The position numbers and the translations under genes are program-made. The notes under the pieces were generated by a model. That model saw only the letters and a list, made by a program, of their open reading frames with translations. It did not search any database and was not told the DNA's origin. DNA of 64,000 bases from NCBI GenBank assembly GCA_022641835.1, contig CP048722.1, positions 369,728 through 433,727 on the forward strand, in the 5' to 3' direction. Each line of letters opens with the position of its first letter. Positions within the stretch are counted from its first letter, which is position 1. This document shows positions 27,739 to 37,846 of the stretch, in pieces. This stretch comes from Petasospora fabianii (lineage: Eukaryota > Ascomycota > Saccharomycetes > Phaffomycetales > Wickerhamomycetaceae).

Positions 27739-29487
27739 ATGTCCCAACACAGGACACCTGCTCAACCGCTATCGCAGCTCCTTACACAACGACCACTGCA
27801 GGCGGTGCCGACGTCTGTTCCCGAGCTTGATCGTTCACTAAGGGGCGGCATCGTGCCCTCTCACATCTATGAGGTGAGTGGTTTAAACAATTCGGGAAAG
27901 GCATCACTCGCTTCACAGATATGTCTTAATGCCATGAGTCAGTATAAGACTGTATTATGGATCACGATGATTCAAGACCTGCCAACGCCGACACTCCTCA
28001 GACTCAACGCCGCTTTTGATCCCACGCGGCTTGTTCATCACCGCATCACAACAATTGGTGAACTATTCATATTCCTTTTGCATATCCCACCAACATATGG
28101 TCTTATAATTATTGATGACTTTGCATACGCTCTCAACAGAAGCATCGGCGAACTTGAAGATATGATCACTAGACCCAAGATTAGTCTTGAAACGCGGCGT
28201 AACAAGACAATACTCGATTTCATGAAACTGCTAAAGCACTATTGTACAGTCAATAAGTCATCATGTGTCTTATTCAATCATGTTGATACCGAAAACATGA
28301 CATTCATCAAGACTAATCAAACCCCCGATCCAGAGACAATATCCACTCAATCATCGAGACAAGTATCCCTTTCATCATCATCAACATCATCTCAACCTCC
28401 CCCACAAAAATTCCATCAACAAGTACTCAAATCCGGTCTTGGTGATCATTACACATGGTCTAGCCACATAAGATCTCGTCTAATGCTCTATAAGGATGTC
28501 GTACAGGGTATTAAGACAGCCACGTTTGTTCATATAAGACATTGTGCTATGATACGTAAGGATATGAAAGCTAAGGGGATTGAACAAGGCGTTGTTAACT
28601 TTTCCGTTACAATTGATGGCTTGAAATCCGTTGAATGTACACAGACGCATCCAGCTAGATCTAGGTTTGAGATAGATGAAAAAGATTTTGAATCCGATGG
28701 TGAAGTTGATGATCATGTTATACCGGAAACCACGGTTGATATTACTCAGGCTGATAGTACTGTACTTGATGCTGTTGAAGGAAGTGTTGAGATACCTTCT
28801 TCTCCACACAGATACATCCAGAACGCTAGAGAGCTGCTATCTTCACAACTTGAGGAGATGACTGCGGACGATGAGGGAGAAGTCAGGGACGATAAAGAGA
28901 ATAACCAGTCCGATGATATTACAATCGGAGCTGAGGCTTCACACACAAATGAAAGTACTGCAGATCTTCTTAAAGCCATTGACAAGACGATGGAAGATCC
29001 AGTCGGTATCGTCCCGCATCAAATTATTCCAGAAGTTCAAAACGTACCGTCTGTATCGGTTGTGTCTAATACATTGGCGGAAGTCTATGAACCAGCAGCA
29101 GAGATTATCACTCCACCACTTGAGCATATAACTCCGCAAACTCATGACCAACAAGATTCTGAATCCCAATCCCCTTCATTAAGCTTTGACACCCCATCAT
29201 CTCCACCACCAGCAGATCCCGCAACTCAAGAAGATCTCGACGCAGTGTCAATGGTTGCTGACGTTTCGCTTGAAGTGCATGAGATAGATGATGAGATGGA
29301 AGAACTTTATCCTACTCAGCCAGAGGATGAAGGTATAATCAGGTTGACACAATTGCAGACCTCGAAAGATGATATGAGGAAAAGGAGTATGACTACACCA
29401 GCAATGCTTGAGTTTAAGAGAACAAAATTCCAAGAGGAAGAGTCTCAGGATATAGATGATTGTATCCCTCAGACATTCCCTTTCTGA
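27739..29487 (+). CDS. RAD55: Rad55-like Rad51 paralogue with altered Walker A
   Basis: Recombination mediator that with Rad57 stabilises Rad51 filaments. The order of motifs parallels yeast Rad55: PLSQLLTQRPLQAVPTSVPE at the start, SHIYEVSGLNNSGKAS, TVLWITMIQDLPT, RITTIGELFIF, GLIIIDDFAY (Walker B), then SSCVLFNH. Walker A (residues 48-56) reads GLNNSGKAS: the Lys is kept but the following Thr/Ser is Ala. The core ends near residue 300; the remaining 280 residues are acidic and Ser/Thr/Pro-rich with several SQ/TQ sites (for example SSQLEE and STQSS), far longer than the 406-residue yeast protein. RAD57 is the main alternative, but the N-terminus fits Rad55 better. Confidence 0.78.
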   Translation: MSQHRTPAQPLSQLLTQRPLQAVPTSVPELDRSLRGGIVPSHIYEVSGLNNSGKASLASQICLNAMSQYKTVLWITMIQDLPTPTLLRLNAAFDPTRLVHHRITTIGELFIFLLHIPPTYGLIIIDDFAYALNRSIGELEDMITRPKISLETRRNKTILDFMKLLKHYCTVNKSSCVLFNHVDTENMTFIKTNQTPDPETISTQSSRQVSLSSSSTSSQPPPQKFHQQVLKSGLGDHYTWSSHIRSRLMLYKDVVQGIKTATFVHIRHCAMIRKDMKAKGIEQGVVNFSVTIDGLKSVECTQTHPARSRFEIDEKDFESDGEVDDHVIPETTVDITQADSTVLDAVEGSVEIPSSPHRYIQNARELLSSQLEEMTADDEGEVRDDKENNQSDDITIGAEASHTNESTADLLKAIDKTMEDPVGIVPHQIIPEVQNVPSVSVVSNTLAEVYEPAAEIITPPLEHITPQTHDQQDSESQSPSLSFDTPSSPPPADPATQEDLDAVSMVADVSLEVHEIDDEMEELYPTQPEDEGIIRLTQLQTSKDDMRKRSMTTPAMLEFKRTKFQEEESQDIDDCIPQTFPF

Positions 29488-29552
29488 GACCTTTATCCCA
29501 TTGATATATCATAAGTTGATGTTTAACTAATGTGGTGACTTAACCGTTGGGG

Positions 29553-29581
29553 CACGTGACATTGCGGAAACTTCGCGAAGT
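29553..29581. promoter_or_regulatory. E-box and 12-bp palindrome in the ADI1 promoter
   Basis: CACGTG at 29553-29558 (TCACGTG on the minus strand) is followed at 29570-29581 by the perfect palindrome ACTTCGCGAAGT and then by GGTC repeats (about 29590-29608). TCACGTG is the Cbf1-Met4 site of sulfur-amino-acid genes in S. cerevisiae, which fits a methionine-salvage gene. Confidence 0.55.
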
Positions 29582-29713
29582 GGAGAAACGGGCCGGTCGG
29601 TCGGTCCTTAGGGAGAGGCTTTAGAAGAGGATAGAAATATGGAGATGAGCACGTTGTCTTGAGCAATTAACTTCACTGGCAGGCCCCCTTTTAGAACACA
29701 ATCAATTAACGAA

Positions 29714-30238
29714 ATGAAGGCATACTGGATGGACGATGACACCTCTGATTATCAGGCTGACCACGACTCTGGCGTGGCAGTCACAGAGGACGACCTCACT
29801 AAGATTGGTGTGAGTGCCTATGTGCTCGATTCTATGGAGAAAGTGGACGCCCTTGCAAAGGAAAGGGGTTACAAGAACAGAGATGAGATTGTCATCTCTC
29901 CAACTTCGTTCGGTAGCCCAGAGGCTCTTCAGCAGAAGCTTGACATGTTCTACACAACACACATCCATGAGGACGAGGAGATCAGATACATCACAGAGGG
30001 ACAAGGTTTCTTCGATCTTTACTCCGAACACAAGAGCAAATGGATCAGAGTCAAAGTAGAGAAGAACGATTTGCTCATTGTTCCAGCTGGTATCTATCAC
30101 AGATTCACTATTACCAAGTCCAACTTCATCAGAGCTGCCAGACTGTTCAAGGATGAACCAAAATGGACTCCGCTCAACTTCCCGGTGAAGGACAATGACT
30201 ACAGAACTGAGTACTTGAAGTCTATTGGTGTTAACTAA
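29714..30238 (+). CDS. ADI1: Acireductone dioxygenase (methionine salvage)
   Basis: Oxidises acireductone to the 2-oxo acid precursor of methionine and formate in the methylthioadenosine salvage pathway. The 174-residue cupin has the metal-binding set HIHEDEEIRYI (HxHxxxxE, about residues 82-92) and the distal His in VPAGIYHRFT (about 125-134), as in the Fe/Ni enzymes. The N-terminus MKAYWMDDD and C-terminal RTEYLKSIGVN are typical of the family. Length matches S. cerevisiae Adi1 (179). Confidence 0.96.
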   Translation: MKAYWMDDDTSDYQADHDSGVAVTEDDLTKIGVSAYVLDSMEKVDALAKERGYKNRDEIVISPTSFGSPEALQQKLDMFYTTHIHEDEEIRYITEGQGFFDLYSEHKSKWIRVKVEKNDLLIVPAGIYHRFTITKSNFIRAARLFKDEPKWTPLNFPVKDNDYRTEYLKSIGVN

Positions 30239-30588
30239 AGCTGGGTCTCTGGAGATACAGGTTTGTGTAAGTTTGATACAAGTTTATTTATTTACAATAG
30301 AGCTAGAGTTTGTAAAAGGAACTGCATGTCTTATGGTTCTAGTACTCTGAAGCATGGTCTTTCTACCAACTAGATGACTCTAATGTTTGCTTAACCACCA
30401 TAGGTTAACCCACCTATCTACTAATATCTCCTAAGTGTCTGATAATCATATATTCCACAGACTTGACCCCTGAATATAGACTGGCTGGAAATAGGGCGCG
30501 AACATTTGATCCATCTCCAAAGAACAGATCAAGACGCGTCTAACTTCTCCTGACAACTACTGATATATTATCATATGCTATACTTTCT
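30239..30588 (+). promoter_or_regulatory. ADI1 3' flank and SCC4-like promoter
   Basis: 350 bp without a gene. It has a palindromic MCB at 30532-30541 (AGACGCGTCT, core ACGCGT at 30534-30539), about 50 bp upstream of the downstream ATG. Confidence 0.5.
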
Positions 30589-33135
30589 ATGAAGCAGTGG
30601 CAACAGTGGCAACAGTGGCAACAGTGGCAGCAGCAACAGCAACAGCAACAAGCCAATCCACAGGGACAACCTGTCTACCTCAACCACTACGACTCGAATC
30701 AGGTTGGACCACCACTTGACCAAGGTCATCACCCCCAGAATGACACTACTCCAGTCCCCAGCCAGCCTTATTCAAACCAGTTCCATCATCATATACACCA
30801 GAGTTATCCTCAGATGCAAAAAGATGTTCAACAGACTCTTCATTCTGGCTCCTATCAGCCCGATAACGCGTCATACCAGAATAACCTCCCCCCACCGCCA
30901 ATGGGCCAACAGTGGTCAACTTCAATTCCACCAATGGTGCCGATAATGTCCAACAATGTCACAAGACCAATAATATCGACACAAGCTCCCTATGTTGCTC
31001 GAACATTACAGTCTCAGATACCTCAACAACAACTTCAGAACCCACAGGTTGGACCTACTACTGAGACATCACAAAGCCCATCGCAGGTTCTGCATCAACA
31101 GTCTATACACTCACAAGCATCAGATACAGCTGGAACTGAAAGTGAGCCTCTCGTATCATCTTCCCATAGTAAAAATGCCGAGCTTCGATTGACTCCACAA
31201 ACTATCACCACATCAGAGACTACACTCACAAAGCCATCGCTGCAACATGTCGTTCCGACTACATTATCCTTGTCAAAAGCGTCTCAAAAGCCATCCATAC
31301 AAAAACCGAAACTGAAAAGCCCCAAAACTGACCTCAATTCGGTGAAGATCCAAGAGCAGGCTCTCTACGACCTCGGAAACCAGTTTTACAGCCATGCCGT
31401 TTCCCAACGATCGAACATCACGACCAGGAAACATGTTCAGGAGTATTACACTCTCATAAAGCTATCAATCACTACTTTACGCAAATTACTCAACATGAGA
31501 AACAAGGCATCACTGACATTGCGTATCAAGGCCAACATTCTCATCGCAAGGATTCTCACAAACGAGACCGATCAAATGTCATTAACTGATGCTCCAGAGA
31601 CATTCCTCAGTGATGCTGTCCAGCTCTGTGGTGACTCTATGGAGAATAGAAAGCTAAGGTATGAAGCCGAAGTCGGAATCTTACAGGATCTACATGCTCG
31701 TGGCAGGTATAAGCAGGCTCTGAAGTACCTAGCAACTTGTTCATTTGCTGATACCTTTTTGTTCCGGTACCTCAAGTTCTCAATGTTGAAGGAGACTGAA
31801 CCATTAAAGGCACATCAAGTACTACTACAGGTTTTGTCGTCGTCGGAATTTGAGAGTTTAGAAAAGGATACGAAGGATTTCTTGATGCTAATGGAAATTG
31901 CACACTGTTTAGAGGTAGGTGTCAAATCCAACTCCATTCTTGACTCATTGAGACCATCACTCCCTCAGCTCGACCTGCTTTGGAACTTCTTGGTTGTATT
32001 CCGTGAGATTCAAACCACCCAATCCATCAAATCACCATCTACAATATTAGATGCACATCTCAAGGCCATTAATAATATTATCTCTTCTGGACTTACTACA
32101 CCCGACATCATCCACTTCCCTTTCGAATCGTACACAATCGACTTCTCAGTGTCCCTTCCTTCCGGTCCAGCCATTAATTCTATCTTCTTTGTGATCTTCT
32201 CAGTTGCAAAGATGAACACCACTTATATCAAACACAAGCCTCTTAGTACACTCCAAATGGCTGAGAAACAGCTACAGAGTGCACTCGATGTTTCCAGCGC
32301 CCGATCCGTCATCAAGTCGAACAATACCGAAAATAGAACCATGGAAACACTTAAGACTGTTATTGGATTCTATACACTGATCGAGGCGAGTGTTGCTAGT
32401 GATCCATTCTCCGAAAGTGGTATCAATCAACGCAAGCATGGCAAGTCCATGATCCAAGACCCAATTCTGTTGAGATATGCAAATGCACTTGATCTACACT
32501 TGACTGGCTCCGCTGAAGCTGCTACGAAGGATTACCTTGAGCTTGCTGCTGAAATGGAGCAGAGATATGAGAACAGATATAATGATTTATATATCTGCGT
32601 GTGTTTGAACTTGCAGGGTCTTGTTGAATCACAGGTGGAGTATGCGTCACGTTTGCAATACAGTGATAAGATGCACCAATTGATGAACTTGAGAAATGTG
32701 GTTGCTCAGAAGTTGGCAAACGTCTATGAAGCGCCAAACTCCTCCCTCTATGAGAGATACTTGTTTGAGACCACTACAAGACTCCTGCACTTATTGTTCA
32801 ATCCAACAAATTTGACTATCTTTGAAATCACTAAGGATGTTGATTCCATCTTGGTCAATCAGGAGCAATTGAAGAACTATCCACTTTTGCTATCGATGCT
32901 TTTGTACGTCAAGTCATCCGCTTTGAATCAGAACTCAGATCAGAAGCAAAAATCGTCTCAGTCAGCTTTCAACTTGGCAAAGCTCGGATATTCTCCATTA
33001 GTGAGATACACTACTGGACTCTTGAACGCTGAGTGTGCTAGTCGTGCACAGAATGCGCAACAGCTGGAGATTCAGCAGCAAAAGTTGGCCAAGATTGAAC
33101 AGACCATCACGCCTCAGTTTACGAAACTTATTTAA
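30589..33135 (+). CDS. SCC4: Probable cohesin-loader subunit Scc4/Mau2
   Basis: Candidate partner of Scc2 that loads cohesin on chromatin. The 848-residue protein starts with a low-complexity Gln/Pro region (residues 1-250) opening with four QQW-type 9-bp repeats and a poly-Gln run. From about 255 it is alpha-helical and TPR-like: ALYDLGNQFYSHAV, EYYTLIKLSITTLRKLL, ILIARILTNETDQ, FLSDAVQLCGDSMENRKLRY. The fungal Mau2 family shows the same order (EYYKLI, LRYATIL-ETEN, AEETLSKGI). The C-terminus ends in a short coiled coil (QQLEIQQQKLAKIEQ). S. cerevisiae Scc4 is 624 long, so most of the excess is the N-terminal tail. Assignment rests on pattern similarity and is less certain than for its neighbours. 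Confidence 0.68.
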   Translation: MKQWQQWQQWQQWQQQQQQQQANPQGQPVYLNHYDSNQVGPPLDQGHHPQNDTTPVPSQPYSNQFHHHIHQSYPQMQKDVQQTLHSGSYQPDNASYQNNLPPPPMGQQWSTSIPPMVPIMSNNVTRPIISTQAPYVARTLQSQIPQQQLQNPQVGPTTETSQSPSQVLHQQSIHSQASDTAGTESEPLVSSSHSKNAELRLTPQTITTSETTLTKPSLQHVVPTTLSLSKASQKPSIQKPKLKSPKTDLNSVKIQEQALYDLGNQFYSHAVSQRSNITTRKHVQEYYTLIKLSITTLRKLLNMRNKASLTLRIKANILIARILTNETDQMSLTDAPETFLSDAVQLCGDSMENRKLRYEAEVGILQDLHARGRYKQALKYLATCSFADTFLFRYLKFSMLKETEPLKAHQVLLQVLSSSEFESLEKDTKDFLMLMEIAHCLEVGVKSNSILDSLRPSLPQLDLLWNFLVVFREIQTTQSIKSPSTILDAHLKAINNIISSGLTTPDIIHFPFESYTIDFSVSLPSGPAINSIFFVIFSVAKMNTTYIKHKPLSTLQMAEKQLQSALDVSSARSVIKSNNTENRTMETLKTVIGFYTLIEASVASDPFSESGINQRKHGKSMIQDPILLRYANALDLHLTGSAEAATKDYLELAAEMEQRYENRYNDLYICVCLNLQGLVESQVEYASRLQYSDKMHQLMNLRNVVAQKLANVYEAPNSSLYERYLFETTTRLLHLLFNPTNLTIFEITKDVDSILVNQEQLKNYPLLLSMLLYVKSSALNQNSDQKQKSSQSAFNLAKLGYSPLVRYTTGLLNAECASRAQNAQQLEIQQQKLAKIEQTITPQFTKLI
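30595..30651 (+). repeat. In-frame QQW / poly-Q tandem repeat
   Basis: CAACAGTGG units repeated in tandem, passing into CAG/CAA triplets; it encodes QQWQQWQQW followed by eight Gln at the N-terminus of the SCC4-like protein. Confidence 0.9.
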
Positions 33136-33308
33136 GTGTGTTCCTGGATGGGATGGGAAGCTAGTATTAGCTACTTAATAATCTTGATCACATGGTCTAC
33201 AATAGACTGCATCACTGACAGATCTTGTCGGTAGTCTAAGTATATGATTGTAGTAAATTTTTACGTCTATGCATAGTTAAAACAACTCCCGCAACATAGT
33301 CCATGCTC

Positions 33309-36093
33309 TCACTTTTTGACAGAGTTTGTCTTCTTCATTCTCAACGCCGTGGCGATAGCTTCGGATCTCTGACTCGACTCACTGTTCTTAACATGGCCTC
33401 TGTCATCCAACTGCACAGAACCGGCACTTTCAAACAAGGAGACGCTTCCAGTCAACAAACCCAATGTGTCCAAGACCTGCTGTGGATCGTTCAGGTGAGA
33501 AGTGGCAAGAGTTGGTTTGGATGCTGGTCCAACCTTGACTGGGTAAATACCAAAGCTGTCAAACTCTGGGTGTTTTGTAGCGGACTCGTCCTTCTCCCAT
33601 TTTTCTTCAATCTCGAGCAATTGCTTGAACATGTCCTCATCAGTAGCATCATCACCGATACACACGATGAAGTCTGGGAGAACGTCGTGTGTGTATGTCA
33701 TCTTATCAACGTTGACAGAGTCCTGTGGGGCACCATGTCTGGTCAACACTAGTCTCTTGACAATTTCACCCTTGTTAACGAATCTTGGACGAACTTCAAC
33801 ATTGGCCTTACCGGTCATCACCTCGACATCGTACTCCTTAGCGACTGTGTCCTTTACCTCCTCAACGAGCTTCTTGGACTGGAATTCTCCAAGTTCAGGA
33901 TCAGCCATTCTATAGTGCCAAGTCAAAGCCACCTTTTTCTTCTCAATGTTGGAGCCTGGAGTCTTAGAGGTGTATCTGGAGAAGATCTCCTCCACCTTGA
34001 TCTGCCAGGACATGTCAAACTTCGAGGCCAAGTTTACCCATTCGGAGTTGATATCCTTCATGAAGCATCCATGTTCGGCTGAAAGACCAAGCTTAGGGTT
34101 ATGTCCGAGCCATTGTTCCAAGAAAGCCTGGTCACGACCACTGATAATCCAAATTTGATTCTTTGGATCTTCACTCAGCTTCGTCAAGATGTCAAGAAGT
34201 CTAGCTGATGGGATAGCAGCATTAGGATCATTGACGATCGGAGTCAAGGTACCATCATAATCAAAGAGGAACAGTCTTCTTTCTGCCTGATTGTAATGAT
34301 TGAGCAAACCTGGACGGTTCAAGATTGGTGTCAACTTTTTCTTGGAACCATCCTCCAAATTTTCAATGAGACCCTTCAAGAAGTTGGATGCCCATTTTTG
34401 AACAGGTTCGACGCTCTCAATGAGCTTACTTTCAAAGTGTTGCTTCTGTTCAGTAGTGAGCTGCAAACCATCATACATGGCTTTAGCAACAGCAACGCAA
34501 TCCCATGGGTTAACAATCATAGCGTCTTTCAAAACGTCCGAAGTACCACTAAACTCAGAAAGAACCAATGGGGAAGCGTTAAACTTTTGAGCGACAACGT
34601 ACTCCATTGCAGTGGTGTTCATACCGTCTCTCACGGATGTAATTACTCCCAAATCCGCTGCCCTCAGAAGGGCATAGTACTCATCCTTGTCGATTCTCAT
34701 TTGGTAGTGTTGAATTGGTACACTGTTCAAGGATCCGTATTTACCATTGATATGAGCGATAAGCTCAGCAACCTGATTTTCAACCTTGGCAGAATGCAAA
34801 TAGTTTGGAGATGAAACTTGAATGAGAACAACTTTGTCTCTCCATTCAGGGTACATCTCCAAGAAAGTCTCAAATGCCTGAAGTTTTTGAACGACACCTC
34901 TCACGGTGTCGAGACGGTCTCTTCCAACAATGAGCTTCTTACCTTGATACATTTCCTTGAATCCTTTCACTTTTTCGTCAATAGTTGGAGTGAACATGTC
35001 ATATGTCAATCTATCAACGTCGATTCCGATTGGAGAGGAAGTAACCTGTATAGTGGTACCATACATTGAGATGCTCTCAGGAGTTGTTTCGGAACCCAAT
35101 AGTCTCTTACATGCACTGAGGAAATGTCTTGCAAAGGAAAAGTTTTGGAAGCCCACTTTGTTGGCACCAAGAACACCATCGAGCAATTGTTGTCTCTTTG
35201 GGAGGGCACGGAAGTATTCACTTGAAGGGAATGGACAATGCATAAAGAAGCCAACAATGGCATTCGGTAGTTGCATTCTAATCAATTGAGGGAGAAGCAT
35301 AAGGTAATAGTCATGAACCCAGATGATATCACCTTCTTTATAGTTTTGGACAATCTTGGCAGCATATGCTTCGTTGAAACGGACATAGTCATACCACCAT
35401 TCATTCTCCTCGCTTCCATCAGATGGAGTTCCCATGATGTAGTGGAACGCTGGCCAGATAACATTCTCAGCGTATTTTCTCCATCTATGCTGATCTCTTC
35501 TAAGAAGCCAGATTGGGTGAACGCTGGAACTACCATGTTCCTTGGTGATGAGCTTTTCAATGTTGTTTCTATCCTCGGAGTCAAGATAGTATGCCTCGTC
35601 AGATGGCGAGATGGACTTGTTGCGAATGTTAAGCTCACCTGTCCAAGCAATGAGATGATTTTCCCATTCAGACTGGGTGTCTAGATAGTGGAATGCAGAT
35701 AGCAGAGCTGAGTTACCCGCAAGATGCTTGATTTGCTGATATTTGTTAGTTCTCTGCGAGTCAATGGGGGCGTCATGTCGGTGTGTGGGGACGTGGGCGG
35801 CAAAGGCATACTCCTGGCTATTCACAAGCCACTGGAGGGCGGCTAGTCCATTAGCATAGATGAATGGATAGGGTCTCCATCATCAACTTCGCCCGTACAC
35901 ACACACAGTGACAACTTGAGAAGGGGCACACAATACTTACCCATTCGTCATCGGCGTCTTCCTTGTAGATCTGATATGGGATGTTGGTGAAAGCGTTAAG
36001 AATTCTACCCGAAAGCTTCTTCCCAGGAAAGTCTGCCGGCTTAACAAAGTCTTCAAACTTAGCGTCTGGATACTCAAACTTCGTTGCAGTCAT
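33309..36093 (-). CDS. TPS2: Trehalose-6-phosphate phosphatase (Tps2), two exons
   Basis: Dephosphorylates trehalose-6-phosphate within the trehalose synthase complex; important in stress and heat tolerance. Exon 1 is 35941-36093 (51 codons, MTATKFEYPD to DADDEW) and exon 2 is 33309-35735, giving 859 residues. The junction DDEW-QIKHLAGNSALL matches yeast DDWKISATTGNSALF, which fixes it. A GT20 synthase-like domain (residues about 60-530, with IWVHDYYLMLLPQ and SVRDGMNTTAMEY), thought inactive in Tps2, is followed by the HAD phosphatase: FLFDYDGTLTP (nucleophile Asp), WIISGRDQ and GDDATDEDMF. The end SRGHVKNSESS-type motif (DDRGHVKNSESS) is also conserved. Confidence 0.95.
35736..35940 (-). 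other. TPS2 intron
   Basis: 205-nt intron in phase 0. Donor GTAAGT at 35940-35935, branch point GAACTAAC, acceptor ATATCAG only about 9 nt after the branch A. Retention shifts the frame and stops early. Confidence 0.9.
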
Positions 36094-36519
36094 TACTGAT
36101 GCCTTTGGTCTTTGTTGTCGACTCGAGGTAAAGAGAAGAAAGATAAATAGCAATGACACGTCCGCTGATGTTGTCAAACATCGTGCGCGCGCCGCAATCT
36201 TCTTTTATCTTCGATTGGAAATTATAAGAGCATTTGCGCTGGTTCGACTCTCGATAGTGTTATTTTTATTTTGACATAATTTCTACACAACTGAGATGAA
36301 TGAATATATGAATGCGAATTAAAGCGTTGTCAAGGAGCAAAACGACAAGCTATGTATATCTAAAGCCAAGTAACGCCAGTGTTACCAAAGAGTATTGAAA
36401 AAAAAAGAAACCGAAGAATGGAAAGTGGGAGTGATTCGTCTCGTGTCATAATAGTTAAGAAGCATAACAGCTGTATGCTTTGTTGAGATAGATGCAATAT
36501 GGTTGTTGAAGAGCCAATA
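36094..36519 (-). promoter_or_regulatory. TPS2 promoter and ADY2-like 3' flank
   Basis: 426 bp with no gene. The TPS2-proximal half contains a GC-rich patch GTGCGCGCGCCGC near 36183. I see no clear CCCCT stress element on the TPS2 side. Confidence 0.4.
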
Positions 36520-37437
36520 TCACTGCTTCTTCTTACCACCAAAGATGTTTTGTGGCAATGGGATAGCCTTAGCCACAATGTAAGAGTTGTGTTGATTCGA
36601 CAAACCAGCATAGGCACAATACCAAGCCAAGAAGGCACAGATGACACCAGTGACACCACCAGCCTTTGTACAATTGACATTCATGGCCAATTTACCAGCT
36701 GCAAGGAGAATGAATGTTATTGTCAAGTCGAAGAACACTAGGAAGAAGGCAAGAGTAGACTTCATCGTCAACAATGTAAGTCCACCTGTAAAGATTGCCC
36801 ATCCAAGTAGATAGAATCCGACTGCATTCTCGAGTTCTTCAGTAGTTTTATAAGCTGAGGCAATACCAAATGATTCAACATAAATGGCACCAAATGATAA
36901 CCAAAATCCACCATATGATGAAAGAGCAGTACCACCAAAGGCATTACCAACGGCTAATTCCCACATACCTGCAAGTAATTGCACAACACCACCATAGAAG
37001 AATGCAAGACCAGTGACAATATTTGGAGTGGTGACCCCACGAGCCTGAACGTTGATTAAAGAAAGAACAAACGTGGTGAGAGCAAAAGCTGATAGACCTA
37101 ATGGAGCTGGATTACCAAATTTATATGCAGGTCTTTCAGCATAACCTGGATTCAAATTACCACCAAATGCCTTGAGGAGATCGTCTTTTAAGAATTTCTT
37201 ATCATCAATATGAATGTATTCATTCTCTGTACCTGATGTTGTAATGGAATAGACAAGTTCATGTGCGGGTAGCTTTGAGTTCATTGGCACTGGTTGATTA
37301 CGTTGGAAATATTCGTCGAGCTGTTCAGAACCGGACTCGTCACTAAGATGTGATATCTGAGCTTCAAGGTCAAGCTGTTCGTAACCGTTTCTCATGGATC
37401 CGGCTCTGGACCGGGTGGTGGCTCTTGACATTGACAT
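36520..37437 (-). CDS. ADY2: Acetate/ammonia transporter, Ady2/Ato (GPR1/FUN34/YaaH) family
   Basis: Plasma-membrane acetate permease family, also linked to ammonia export. From the ATG at 37437 the protein has 305 residues (an upstream extension would need TTG). A 95-residue cytosolic N-terminus with EYIHIDDKKFLKDDLLKAFG precedes the family signature NPAPLGLSAFALTTFVLS, and six transmembrane helices follow, including FYGGVVQLLAGMWELA, SSYGGFWLSFGAIY and GFYLLGWAIFTGGL. The match to S. cerevisiae Ady2 runs the full length, ending NSYIVAKAIPLPQ. The family often has several paralogues, so exact orthology is open. Confidence 0.9.
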   Translation of the reverse strand: MSMSRATTRSRAGSMRNGYEQLDLEAQISHLSDESGSEQLDEYFQRNQPVPMNSKLPAHELVYSITTSGTENEYIHIDDKKFLKDDLLKAFGGNLNPGYAERPAYKFGNPAPLGLSAFALTTFVLSLINVQARGVTTPNIVTGLAFFYGGVVQLLAGMWELAVGNAFGGTALSSYGGFWLSFGAIYVESFGIASAYKTTEELENAVGFYLLGWAIFTGGLTLLTMKSTLAFFLVFFDLTITFILLAAGKLAMNVNCTKAGGVTGVICAFLAWYCAYAGLSNQHNSYIVAKAIPLPQNIFGGKKKQ

Positions 37438-37827
37438 TGTGGATGGTATAAACAATTATACGTGGGGGTGTATGGCGGCCTTATCAGATAAAGGATGTGA
37501 GGGCTCTTAGGAGATGATGGAGGTGATTGTTGTTGCGGCGTAGGATAAATAATTATCTTTGAAGGTGTAAATGGACCTGTACCAGAGTTTTGCTCGTGCT
37601 AATCCAGAGCAAGGGAGGAATCGAGCACTATATATCTTGAACGGTGATGTGGGACGAGGGTGTGCCCGTGGGACCGCAGCGGCAGAACTTTTTTCCGGCA
37701 GCCGCAACGCGTCTCCTGGTAAGACCAAATCTACGCGTCTAAATTTGACGGTTTGAAAGGCTGTGTAACCTCATGAGTGGCTGAAATCTATCATCGAGTC
37801 ATTTCAAGTGAACATTGAACGGCTGAA

Positions 37828-37846
37828 GGGAGCACGGGGTGCTCCC
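37828..37846. other. GC-rich hairpin with 8-bp arms
   Basis: GGGAGCAC (37828-37835) and GTGCTCCC (37839-37846) around a GGG loop; the arms pair perfectly. Confidence 0.85.

Noticed and set aside
36236-36252. GGTTCGACTCTCG resembling a tRNA T-arm
   Set aside because: The five-base stem does not pair and there is no cloverleaf upstream.
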